Of a DNA stretch of 64,000 nt, positions 31,612 through 45,701 are shown piece by piece. This stretch comes from Lingula anatina (Eukaryota; Brachiopoda; Lingulata; Lingulida; Lingulidae). Within the stretch, counting starts at the first letter, position 1, and each line of letters opens with the position of its first letter. The notes below the pieces were generated by a model. That model did no database searches. It was given only the letters and a program-made list of their open reading frames with translations, and was not told the DNA's origin. The position numbers and the translations under genes are program-made. Location: assembly GCF_001039355.2 (NCBI RefSeq), contig NW_019775292.1, forward strand, positions 306,331-370,330. The letters are read 5' to 3'.

Positions 31612-34600
31612 TTAGTATCTTCTGACGTTGCCCCCACTGATGTTCCTGTAGGCATCGAACCTGTTGTCCTGGGAGCGGGTGGGAGCAAAAGCACCTGCAT
31701 TCATCATTAGATTAGCTGCAGCCCCCAGGAACATGCTGGCCTGAGGGGTCTGGATAAGAGCTGGTTGACCCATACTGGACACTGGGATGGCTGTGGGCTG
31801 GGTGGCCATATGCTGCTGCTGTAACTGGGGAGTGGGCCACCTCTCCACTTGACGGTTTAACCCTTGGTCTGGGAGAACATTAGCTGGTGGCCAGGCAGTC
31901 TCCATTTTGGCTGTGCTGCGGTCACTTCCACTCCACTGGTTACGTCCACTGGATCCTCCGCCTACGCTAGACATGCCTGGAAAGACACAAAGCCCGATTT
32001 ATTTGAGCATGCATTCATTGTAATCAGAAAATGCTTCTTGAGTCAGATTTCTATTTCAGGAGAAATACATGTACGACAATTAAAAGTATTACAAAGATAA
32101 CAAATACTAAACATTTTTTGAGAAACAAAGGATAGGTGCCCCTTTTCATGTGAGTAATTTCAAAAACTAAATCCTAAAATAGAATGCTTGCTGAAGCAAC
32201 AGGTGTGAATTCAATAAAAGAGAGCCCCACTTAAAGGAAAGAATCCACTACACTTACGCAAACAACATCAACTACACTAGACTACGTCCCTCCTTACTAT
32301 GAAGCTCCTGAAAGCACAGGACGGACATGAGATCACTCAAGCTTTATCGCCATTTCAGAGACACAATGTGCCAAGCAACATAAGTAGAGAAGATAAAATG
32401 CGTGCTTTCACAAGTAGTTCACTTAAGAAGAGAGAGAGTGACAGACAGAAAATTTTGTGAGCCTTTTTTCTATTGGCTAGCAAGGGGTATTACCTTTGTC
32501 TTGCCGGTTAGGTTGCCTGTGGTTGGCTCTATAGGTGGAGGGAGCTGAGGAGCCGCCTACATTAGAGTAAAGGGTAGACTGCATCAAATCAAACCCCAAC
32601 TACACATATATTCATATAAACAGCCATCCAATTCAACAATACACACATGCATATCTCTTGTCAAGCAGTGGGCAACAAAATAAAAATGCTGCACATGCAC
32701 AAAATTAGACATTCTGATATTATAAACCCAAATTCAAATATTTATTTTCTTTTAATGAAACAAATAATTATTCTGTACCCATTGGTCCACCTGTTGCTGA
32801 CTTGCTGCGGTTGTCGGACATTCCACTGCCTCCGTGCCACCCATCACGACCACCACGCTGTTCTCCATAACCCCCACGATCTCCGCCTCGCTGGTCTATA
32901 ATAAAATATCATAATATTACACCTCCAGCCTTGTTTTCCTACAACACTTATTAACATCCACTCTTAAAACACTGGCTATCACTACTTTGAATTAGTCAAG
33001 TTGGAACAGCTCTTCACTTCGTATTCATTTTTGTACAGTATCAGATTGATTGGGGTCCATTAACACAGTACCTTACAATCTCAGCATTTTATTACTACAC
33101 TTTTTTTAATCCACATACAAGTAACTGGCCAATCCTTTTCCCTTCCCTCACCCAACATGCCACCTAGACAAAATTCAGTCTCCATATGACTTACCTGTAT
33201 CTTGGTACCTATCCCTATGACTGTCCTGCACTCCTCGCCTCTCCTGCTGCTGTATGGCCCCTCTCTCAGACTTCCACTCAGCTCTGGTGTCCTGCCTATG
33301 AACGGGAGAGCCCCGTACCGGCGCACCACGGGCTGAATCTCTGGACGGTCTGTCTCTGCTGGCATGCAGACCTCCACGCTCTTGTACAGGTTCTCGCCCT
33401 CGTGCTGGAGGTGCATCCCGATTGCTTGGTTGGGAGTCCCTGCGTTCATGGCCAGATCCACCACGGTCTGGGTATCTACTGGAAAATGAGGACAATTTTA
33501 CAATTCTCTTTTACTAGGTTAAATATACCTGTCCAAAGAACATCATCATCTAGTAATCAAGGGAACTCAAAGGAAATTCAAATGCAATTATAATTTCTGC
33601 AGTACCTGTCAAACCTATCGTCAGGTCGGCTCCTTTCTTCCACCCTTCTTTCATCTCTATCTCTACCAGAGGGTGCTACCTCTCTCCTAGCCACTACTTC
33701 CCTCCTAGGTTCTTCTCTCCTGGCATCTTCATAGCGACCAGCCGTTGCCATGGGAGCTCTGCCGGAAGCCTCATGGCGAGATGAGGGTGCTGCAGGCCTG
33801 GAGCTGTCCAAGGGGCGACCATCCCTTCTGTCATAGCGTTCCACACGTCTTGGGAATATTTCTGTTGGTGACTGGGCCTCTTCAAACCCACTGCGGCCTC
33901 CACCAGGTGCAGCAATGGGACCCCCTCTGTCTCTGTGGTCAAAGTCCCCATACCTGGTAGGAGCAGGGAAGTTTCCCCCAGTGCGGGAGTCAAAACGCCC
34001 AGGGCCTGAGGGTGGTACCCCAGCTGTGGCTGGTGGAGGGTCATGGAGGGATGGCCTCTTGGAGTCCCAGTGAGGAGGGTCATCACGGTTAGCTGGACCT
34101 CTTGGCTCAAAGGGTCTTTTGGGAGGTCTTCTATCATCTAACCTACTCAGCATATAAAATTAATGTTGTATGACAATACAAACTCCTTTAAATTGAACTG
34201 ACTAAATGAAAATGTACAGCAGTTAAATAAAAGAAAATAACCCGTTGAGACAAAAAATATCCAGTGAGAATAAAAGAGTCCATACCTTCTCTGTTCTAAT
34301 AGCCGTCTTTCTCTCTCTCTTTCAAGACGTTCAAGTCTTTCACGCTCATGACGTTCTTGTTCCAGAAGCCTTAGTTGTTCTATTTTTTCTTTCTCTATTC
34401 TTTCGCGTTCCAACCTAAAGCAATGAAGTCAAAATTGATTTTGTTCAAGCTGAAAAGATACTGTTACAGTCATTTTACAATTAAAGTCATCCACAAGCAA
34501 TTAGATCAAAATATATCTAGACATATAGTAACAATGTTTCTAAAGTCCTTGAATTTTTTTAAGCTCAAAGGTACTTTTTTCAAAAACATATCTTTTAGGG

Positions 34601-37600
34601 CTTAATGCTGACAACCAAATCAACCAGCTCATGTTTTCAGTAATGAGGACAATATGAGCTCTTGCTTCAAAGATAAAGATAACATTAAAAGAGACCAGCT
34701 TTTCTTTTAAATGTATCCACATACCTCAGCTGCATTCTCTCCCTCTGAAGTCTCTCTGCTTCTTCTCTCTGCTTGCGTTCTACATCCCTCATGCGATCTC
34801 TGTCCCTGGATGCCTGGATCCTTCTCCTCCTCTCTTCCTCCCTCAGAGCTCGTTCTCTCTGGCGCAAACGTTCACGCTCTCGTTCCTCCTGAATAAACCA
34901 CAAAAAATCAATTGTAAGTTTTCATCCAGAATTAAATAATTTTCCTTCTCAAACACCTAACTACAAATGTGCTTAACATAAGAAAGAAGCTCAATTGGTA
35001 TAACCTTGAGTTGAAAATATGAAATCCTGTTTTCAATGATAGCCTATATACTTGCTTTTATTCTTTCAAAAGACAGCAATTCATCCTTCTTTTTGCTTCC
35101 TTCTCTTCTACTCCTATTTGTGTCTTGACTCTTAGATCTAGTGCTGGATGTCTTCTTGTCATCACTTTTTTCGCCTTCCTTCTTCTCTGTCTCTACCTTC
35201 TCTTCTTTATCTTTTCCCACTCCTTCAGTTTTCTTTTCCTCCTTCTCCTCTTTCTTTTCCTTGTCCCCTTCTGCTTTGGTTTCACTGCTGGTCTTATCTG
35301 CAAGAACAGGTGGGCAATTAAGGATAATCAGGTCATACACTAGATTCATATACAAAAAGACTAACTAACCATTCACCAAGAGTTGCATCTAAAGTTCCCC
35401 AGTGTTTCAATTATTTATGATGGCAAAAAAACTAAACAGCACAAGTGAAGTGGGTACACTAGCTGTCAGGGAAAGACGAGAGACTGGAGAGATGAAAGGA
35501 ATACCTGAGGACTTTCTCTTTGAAGTAGGGGTGGTATTGGAAGAGGAACGATGTGGTCCACTACGACTGTCTCTACGACTTCCTGGTCGATGATGGTCAC
35601 TGTCTCTTCTGTGATGATCATCGCGCTTGCGTTCGGTTCGCTTCTCATCCTTTTTCTCATCCTTCTTCTCTTCCTTTTTATCATCCTTTTCTTCTTTTTT
35701 ATCCTCTTTCTTTTCTCCTTCTTTGTCCTCTGTCTTTTTCTCTTCCTTTTTGTCTGCAAAATGTCAATGATTGAAATGAAAACATCCACAATATCTTAGT
35801 ATCACTGGTTTCATAACCTTTTTTTAGAATTTAATGAAACTTTCAGTCATAAAATGTACCAAAGTGTCATTTCAGATCATCCTCTTTAATCTAAAAAAGG
35901 CATACCCCTTTCCTCTTTTTTTGGTTCAGTTCTTTTTTCATCTTTCTTTGAGTCTGTTTTCTTATCACTGACAGACCCTGTCCTGGATCTGCTACTAGAG
36001 GGGTTGGAAGGATCATTCTTTGCCTGAAAGGGAAGTAAAGCATAAAATGAAAAAAAAAAAATTTTGATCATCTGTAAAACAGGACTACTGCCTAATACCC
36101 TAAGGATTAGTTCAATACTGTTATACACCACTGATGCAGTGAGGTTATCTCCGCTAACAACACTGACAACACTACCGTCTCTACAAAAACACCTCTTCAG
36201 TGACATTTAATACAGGTTCTGAATAAGGTTCATTTCTATTTTTGCAAGTTCATTCCAGAGCAACTTCTTATCATATAAAACTGTATTCCATTGAAATATT
36301 GGTACTACACAAAGGGCAATTGATAACAAAACCTTCAGCATTCTCACCCTTTCTACAGAAATGATCTTCCCGTGCAATTCTGTCCTGTGTAAATTATGGA
36401 TGCACTTCAAGGCCTCGTCCACTGTTGACATGGTAACAAAACCAAAGCAGCGTGAGCCAGGACGACGGGCATTAGTGACAATCTTGGCACCAGCAACCTA
36501 CAGTTTACAAGAAAGTTAACACGACTTAATCATTTTTATTCTTTGAATAATGTTCACTTAAACAATTTTCACAATGTTCATTTAAAGTACAATATTTATT
36601 TTTAGAACTGAGCAATATTGGTTGCTTGGATCATTATTTGGAATGATCTTGAGGACTAATCAAAAATTGAAAATATCTGACCTTAAAATAGCAATGACCT
36701 AAAAATTGCAATGACAAGTTCCTTTGACGTAAGTTTTAAATGACAGAGCATAACTACAAAATCAATCCATTCTTTTTCTAAAGATCATATAAAGCTCAGG
36801 TTTTAATTAACAGTAGGATTGTCACCAGTTGACTGGCAAAGCCTTGAAGGACGCACCTTTCCATGTTTGCTAAAAAGAGATTTCAGATCAGTAGCTTTGG
36901 TGGACTGGGACAGGCCACTGACCCACAGGTTCTTACTGCTACTACTGCTGCTGCTGCTGCGACTGTGAGACTCTGAGAATGATAAACAACATGTATAATC
37001 ATCAGTATCAGAGACTATGAAGATTATTAGGCATTCTGCAATCCACAATGCCTATTAATTAACTTAACAAACTTGTGGAGAACTTGGCAAAGGGAGCCCC
37101 TTTATCATAATAACATGTTTGGAGCTGTCAAAGTAGATCAGTCCAGTTCAGTGTACAATTTGATGTGAAATGCGCCTTGATAAAAAATTAGTACAAACTG
37201 TGTCTTAAACATATTACAGATATCATGGCAGCAAAGGGAAGTTCAACATAACATATTCTCTAGCCTGTCTTTATGCTCATGAACATCTCTCAGTACTGCT
37301 GAAAATGAGTTACATACTTGATGCTACTATTTGTTATCCTTTACCTTTTCGATCCTTGCCATCAGACTTTGTATCCTTAGAAGCAGCAGAAGAACTGTTA
37401 AAGAAAAGCAAAAATGAAAAAGTTAGTATTTATTATTGGTAACAGGTCTCACACATATTCCCATCCAAAATTCACAAGGGAGTTAGAGGCACCAAAAGGG
37501 CAAATAGTATTCCTGTAAAACACACACACACATACATACACACACACACACACAAACAGCTGTAGTAATAGTCATCCAGGGTTCTTGGGTGCTAGAGGCG

Positions 37601-40600
37601 ACTTCTCTGGGACTTGGACTCTTGTCACACACTGCAACCTGCTGACCTGGGCTATGGCAAACCATTCCACTGGCACCATGTACTGTTACCACGGAAATGG
37701 AATCAGCTAATGTCATCCAGCAATTCTGATACATCTTATAATTCTCATGGCTCAACTGATCCAAAACTAGGCTGAATGTACAAATCATTAGGAAACAAGA
37801 AACTGTCTAAGTGGCATACACTGCACCATAATTGTTAGGAAAGAGAGAATAACCATACACAATTGACTGAATAAAAGACTTAGAAGAGAAATGGCTACTT
37901 TCAACTAGAACCTTAAACTTGTTTAAAAAAGGGACTGAATCCAGTAGGAAAGCAACATATGGATAACCAACCTCTTGGTCTTCGAATCTTTTTTGTCATC
38001 CTCTTTCTTGTCCTCTCTTTTCTTATCCTCTCCTTTACTTTCTTCCTTCTTGGCCTCTTCAATTTTTTCCTCAGCTGACTTTGCATTCCCATTATCTACT
38101 TCCATACTTTGGTCCCCAGTCTCCTTTTTAGGTTCTACTTCCTGTGCAGAGGAATCCTGGGAAGTATTCACTGCACTGGTGTCCATAACCTCCCCAATAG
38201 TTTCCTCTTCCAACTTGGGTTTCTTGGCTGGAGTGGCTTCAATATCATAATCCAAGTTATTTTCGGTGTCATCCACATTCACTATCAAAGAAATATCATC
38301 TTCACCTTTGCTTTCTTTGGAGCTCATTTTGATTGTGTCCTCTACTGTGAGGGCGCCCCATACTGGCACACTGGTGGGTGTTGGAGGAGCAGCAGCCTGA
38401 CCCTGGTCAGCATAGGGAAGTTCCTCTGGCTTCAGCATGGACACAGGCTGCTGGGTGTCTGCTGCTGATGGCTGAGTTTCTGTGGGGGATTCCGACACTG
38501 GTGCCACACCATTGGCCTCAGTCTTAGGGGCTTCAGTCCCCTGCAGCTCCTCGACTTTAGGCGCTGAGGAGTCCATTGTGCTAGAATCAGTTGCTGGCTG
38601 ATTTGCTACATAAAATTCAAGGCACAAACTGGTAAATAGTAATGCAAAAGAGAGCATCACAATTCAATATCCAAAGCTTCCTCTAGGCTTGAGAAGAATG
38701 AAAAACAGCAAACCCATGACAGGGTAAAAAAAAAAAATTACTGAAGGGGATTTTTCACTTACCTTTTTTGTGACTATGAACAGTATTACAAGTTTATTTT
38801 CATAAAGTAATTCTCCATGTGAAAGAGCAATGAAAAACAAATGAAGCTTGTTTCAAACCCAGTTTTATACTGGAAGTTCCTTGAACTTTGTGAAGGGTGA
38901 AAATACTCATGTTCACAGTCCAGGAATAAAGGTACAAGGCCAGCAGTAGATTAAATCGTCTTCACAATCATAAGTCCAGGTATGCTTCTTTTCTAGTCCA
39001 CGTTGTGTAAAAACTTCAGTACAGAAATCAAGCATTTTTTATTCTGGATCTTCCATTTATTTTCAGTACATTGCACTTTTTCGGGGAAATTTCATTCACT
39101 GAAATCATACCTGAGGCTATTTCATTTCAGTAGATAAGTGTATCTTCTTAAATACCAGGATCACTTCAGGCTCAGGTGGTGCTGGAACAACCTCTCATCA
39201 TGGCACAGCTGTAGATCAGTTTGTGTGGCCAAGGCAAACATTTTAGGCATGCTGCACTTTGTCACAGTCAGCAATACATCATTATTTTGGTTACTTTCTC
39301 AGGTGTCAGGTACTGGAATACTTGAATATATCCATTGAATATCCACATCATTCATATAAATTTCGGAGAGTCCCACACGAAAAAAAAAAAAAAAAAAAAA
39401 CTTGGTGTCCATGATTATTGTTCAGAATAGTCCTCTAACTGTTCCTCCTAGACTTTGGTGTGGGGGGATACACAACCTCCTCCATGTCCAACTCTTCAAA
39501 GGTCAGCCTGTTCCACCTGAACTAACCACACTCACAAAGGCTGGCCATTGGTCAAAATCCACAATGAACTTGAAGTTACACCTTGGCTGCAGTTTGTGAT
39601 GTCCACCTCAAACCACTGATATTTCACGTTCATCCTTGCCACATACTCTGCCAGACAATTTGCCCAAATGAGCATTTTTTTACAAAATGGAAGACTTTAT
39701 GTGGCAACATTTCATATGTCAACTTAATTAGTAAAGATGCAAGAAGCAAAAAAAAATTGCAGAATGTATAATTCAAAAACTGCAAATTGTCTGGCAAAAT
39801 TGTTGACTGGATTTTGAAACAAGCTTCTTTTTATTGAAAACCAATAGGGCTTTTAAAGAAGAAAATATCTGACTGACTATGAAGATCACCGACTGATAAT
39901 CATTTAAAATTTCATTTCATAACTGTTTGCAATGTACAGTAAGCCAATTTTATTTCCCAGGCACTTCACACTTCACCACTCCTTACTGTACCTGAGATGG
40001 ACACAGCAACAGATTCACCTTGGTCTTCTTTTTGGGGCACCTGCAATGACACATCACAATAAAGCATGTACGCTGTTTTTCCCCACAAAACACTCATAAA
40101 TCGACAATTAAGTCCTACAACAACCTTGCAATCATCAGTCACTGTCTGACCTTACTGCAGATGCAAAATTGATGCATTGCAGCAATGAAAACCACAATAC
40201 ATCACGCTACTATAGTAAGTCCTACATGTAACTCTGTAAACAGAAAGCCTAAATGATTGCTGTAATCAAGATCTCTGTTTCAAACCAACTGATACCTCCA
40301 ATCTATAACAGAAGCTGCACTGCTAGAAACAAGACATGAATTCCCAGACACCATAAACCAGTTATAGTCTGTGTTGTGATCAGTATTACGCAATGGAGTC
40401 AAATGTCTGTTCTTGGCATCGTGGATCAATACTGTGTGTGCATATTGCTACTACAGCATCAAATCAATGCCATCATAATCAAGGCAGCATAACTTAATGG
40501 GCACATTATCATAAGGATAAGCAGATAATGGAAATTTCAGTGTGGTTGGGGGGGGGGGGACTCAAAGCTGAAGAGGATGGCATCTAATTTATTAAAGCTT

Positions 40601-43600
40601 TATTTAACTCATCTTAAATAAAGTTAAGGGACTGGCATATATAAATCGATTTAAATGGCACAATGAAGAGTTCCTCTTTTTCATTTCAGCTACTCTTCAC
40701 TAACTTCAGTTATTAAAAAAAATCTACATAAAAGAAATTCATGCAAAAGGTCTGAATCAAATATCCATATTTTAAATTTTCATGACATATAAAAAACTAT
40801 TAAATGAAATGTTAAAACACTTATATAAATTGTACTAATATATCACACAAAACATCCATCACAATTTTATGGATCATTTAGTAAACCTTTGACTGTAAAT
40901 TAAAGCATAGAACAAAATGTATTTCTTTGGCTACAGAATATGATATATTTTTTTAAATATGAGCTATTTATCACTGGGAAGAAAAAAAATCAGCTATATG
41001 GTTTAAACAAATCCTGCTACTTTGAGTACAATAAAAACGAATTACTTTTTAGAAAGCCTGCCTTCATTTTTGCACGACTACTAAGAAAAGGTGCCAACTC
41101 AGTTTGGTATATACATCTTTACAAAAGATGTTTATCCGGTCAGACTGGACAAGTAGAGGCACGCAAAAGAACAGAGAACCCTCTACTCGATGACTGAGCT
41201 GCACAAATTTTAAGACTGACCTTTATGAAGGTTAAAAAAAAACAACAAATCTGACAATTGGCAGAAGACTCCATGCCGTCTGAAATAACTCAGATTGAAA
41301 TTGAAAAATATTCAACACTTAAACTCACTTTTAACATTTTAAAAACTTATTTTTCTCACCCCATCTGCCAGTAGTCTGTCCTCCTCTTCAGAGGTAAGGG
41401 TTGGCTGATTGTGTTCTTCTGCAGTCAAGGGAGGCACTTCATCCAGAACATCAGCCTAAATAAGAAAAAATCTCAGCTAATATATGTATCATTACAAAAG
41501 ATGGGTTAGATGGGTTAAAAGACTCTGATTACATTTGGATATCCATGGACATGCTTTTAAACATCCTGTTCATTGTGTGCTATGTATTACTGCTTCAAAA
41601 AAAAGGGAATAACAATAATACATACAGCAAAGAATTTATTTCAAAAAAAAGTTTTCCTTCGTGCGGTAACACCCACCTCTCCTTTAAACCTAACACAATT
41701 AGTCATCTGAAGATACCAGGAAACCTGACACTGAGACAATGAAATAAGGGGAAATAGAGCAATTTGACCATGATGAGGGTCCTCTTAACATTTTGAAAAA
41801 TTCCTGCTGACAGATACCCTTTTTATGTGGCATGGCATTGTTTTTTTTTTTTTCAACTACTCAACAAAACAAAGATAAGAGCCTAATCCATCCAATATGT
41901 ATATCAAATCCTTAAGCTTTTCCCAATATTTTAGCATAAAGTCTTTTTTTCATTAAAAAAATGCCTTCAAAGCATATTCCACACTGAAAATAGTAAAATA
42001 ATTGCTGGCTAGTATGAAATGTATAGACAGCATACAGAATGAAATATAATTCTAAAGAATTCTTAGCAACCAAAGATTCCATAATACATATAGACAATGA
42101 CCTACCTTGTCCATGTCCTCCTGCTGAGCTGGTACCTCAAGATTCTCTTCCTCCAATTCTTCTTCCTCATCCTCACCCTCCTAGGGATAAATAAAGTTAT
42201 ATAAATTATACACATCTATACATTTGTACATAGGATATATGCCCAAATGTGCTTAAAATTGGGCAAATCTATTTCCACCTGCTTAAACTTTTTCAGAGTG
42301 ATGTGTATCATAAGTGTCTATTAGCCATCATCCTAACTGCTTTTGAGTAAGAACAGTCAAAATTTGCTACCAGTCACTCTCCAAGGAAGATAATCTGATT
42401 TTAAAGGTGTTTCTCATATACTGCCAAGATATTTTCTTGGACAACAAATGTACATTAGCCAAATATATAAAAACCATAAGTATTTCAATAGAACAACACA
42501 ATCACTTGAGTAAAATGAAGCAAAAGCACTTTCGCCAAATTGCTCAGAGGTCCAGTGACATATTTTAAGTTACACTTAATGCAAAGTGCTAGTCAAATGT
42601 TGGGAGGTTTTGTACTTGAAAAGTAGTGGGCCAACAATCCCTAGTGTAATAAGTCAAAATTTGGGCATACTTGAGGGAAATAAAGAAGTATGAATCATGA
42701 TTGATATTTGATGAAAATGGGGAGGCGTTAAAATAATTTGCTATTCTTTCACAGTTAGCCACAGTTCACTTTGTTAGAAGTTGGTCATATTATGCTAACA
42801 CGTCATGGTGATAGGCAACTTAATGATTCAGAATATGCTTTAAACTAAATAAACTACTAGTCTACCTACTCCCACTAACATTTGTTCCAATAATATACAG
42901 TTCTTTTCACTATTTATGTATGAGACAACTTTAAACACTGATTTATAAATACGGGAAAAATTCTCTCCTCCTCTTATCAGGAAATTTTCTTTGAATTTTT
43001 TTTCTAGCCCAAATTTGACTTGAACCAGTTTCTTCTGAAGTGTGCAGAGTATCAGTATCCTTCCTTGTTAAAATTTCTTTACAGATGGGATGAATGATAT
43101 CAAATGATGCACAGGAAAGTTTTCAAAATCTTTCACTTCCATAAAGATATATCTTTAAATGTTATATTTTAAGGATGAATATACACAGACATTGGTTCTA
43201 GACCATATCTAGTCTGCAAGACGTGTCAGATGGGGTGGAACGTTGGCATAGCTCTATCTTTCACACAATATTTGGGTATTCTTCAGAAAATCTACTGGCT
43301 ACTTTGCCCAATTGTCAACTTTCCTGTCACCTATCTATGTCCCATTTCTGATCTATCTTAGAATTTGTTACACAACTGCCCCATATTGGAATAAGGTGAT
43401 TCTAGTAATTATTTCTTGTGAAAAAAGAATCCCCCACTTAAAAATGATACAAAATAGCACTAGGAAAAAAGTCTGGCATATTTGAAGTACAGTTTTTAAA
43501 ACAATCAAACTTCAAATAAGAAAACACCAAGTAACCAATTCAGGAAGGCAGGACAGGAAACATGTGGTAGAACATCCTACCTATGAGTATTTACCTGAGA

Positions 43601-45662
43601 GTGACTAACATCAACAATGAGTATTTTCCCTTGATAGAACCTCCATTCCATTATGTGGCGCTGGTCTGCTGAGATCGGACAACCATCAAACCAAACGATA
43701 ACCACCAAATTTCACTATTTGATCTAACAGATTCCAACCACCCAGCCTGCCATATGCAGGTTTTTAGTCATCATTTATACCAACATTCACTGACCTATTT
43801 CACAGCAATAGCAGCCACCCACACACCCACCCACTACAAACCACCACTTAACAGATTACACAGGAAAGGAATAAAATACATTATTTATATTATAATACTC
43901 CCTTAATAAAAGAATCTTCTACATTTTCTGACCGCTAGATATTATCATCAAGTTTTCAAGAATGTCATGTCAGTGACACTTCTTCATATTAAAAAAAAAC
44001 ACAGTCTATGTATTCAAGTAGACATTTGTCAAACATTCTCATTACGTGACTGTCAGGCCAAACCCATACTGCGCACTTTCTTAACTGACAATTAAAAACT
44101 ATATTTCCTTGTTTTGCAAACGAAATACTAACAAAAACTGTCCCATGGATTTCCTGCTATAGCACCACTCCAGCTATCATTTCATTGAACCATATATTTT
44201 GAATCTAAATTTCTACATGAAAAGATCACGAAGCTCGTTTATCCTCATATAATTAGTAGTATATCCCCTCATCAACCAAAAGTACACGAGTTGTAGAACT
44301 ATTTACTAGTAATCTTGTTTTCTTTCAACTTCTATTGTTTGTTGGCTCAATATCTACTTCCTTTCCCACCTGCTTATCGTAAAAAAAATACTCAAGTTTC
44401 TTAACTTAGCTGCAAGGTCACAGACAGTTCTAAGTTTATCCTGAGTTATTTTTAAAACATCTAGTATTGGACAAGTATGTGGTAACTTGAGTACAAATCA
44501 GATTACAAGCATTGTCTTCTAATAAAAACCCTCTTTGTTTGCAGTGAATGTCGCATCAACAAAATAACGTACAGACGTCACACAGCAGGCAAGAAATCTT
44601 GTAAAGGACCTGTAAACAATATTTTTTCTATCTGTGCTACAGCATACAATAAAAAATACTAAAAATTTTGCCAATCTTTCTTACACTTCAAATTCTATAC
44701 TTACATACGGTATCAGATATCATTACCACTGTTTTCATACCATTTTACTGTTTTACATCTTTCTCAATACAACTAACAAATTTCTATACATCTCACAAAC
44801 ATCTTACAAAGAAACAACATTCCACAACCACAGTAATTTTGTGAAACCTACCTTTCCTTTTCCCTTAATGCCTCCTGAAAAAGTGAAATTAAAGTCAGCA
44901 GTGTATTCAATGAAACATCAAAGTGGTAAAAATTAAACCATAGAAAAAAATTGTTCTCTAGTACGGTATAAACACATCACCAATATCACTCTTGAATCAA
45001 AAGATTTCTTTAAATTATGACATATTCCATGACATATGAAAACAGTCCCTATGACCACCAATATCAGAAACCAATCCCCATACAATATTGTATCTACAGA
45101 ATAAATGATACATGTCTCATCAAGTAATGAACTAAAAAATTCATGGCAGATGTGTTGCACATTTATTGACTACAAATCATTTTCTCAGTAAGTACCCCTG
45201 CTTTACACCTTTTGGGTGAAGGTACATCCCTTCTATATATCAAAATGGAGCTTAAAATCCGGGTATAATTTGGTTAACACAGTTTTTTGATTGCTTCTAA
45301 ACTTTGCAATATTCATAAGACCCTATTATTATATAATCAGATTGCTGCCTGGGACCGGGTATAATATTTAATGGCAATATGCTTACTTGAAGTTTGCTCT
45401 ATTTCACATTCGTACAATAATCCACTACTGAGCAAGATGTAAAAAGTCATTTTTTTGTGTATTATGTCTGAAATCATCAAACTGCTGCCTATGTAAAACT
45501 ATGAATACATCAAGTAATATGGCTTCTTGGTGTCTGCCTAATTACATAACAAGAAAAATTCATTTTTGTCCCCAATGATTTCTGTTAAGTTTAAACAAAA
45601 ATGTTAAATGTCAGTCATAGGGCTAACACAAAGACAATGCAACCATAATAATAATACCCCAA

Positions 45663-45701
<39 letters not shown>

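Noticed and set aside
33186-33593. 135-codon plus-strand open frame
   Set aside because: It is the complement of SAFB coding exon 33478-33195; GC-rich coding sequence leaves the opposite frame open.
43597-43669. Possible extra SAFB exon on the minus strand
   Set aside because: It has an AG before CAGACCAGCGCC and a GTAAAT donor, but the required phase meets TAA within five codons and no SAFB family likeness is seen.
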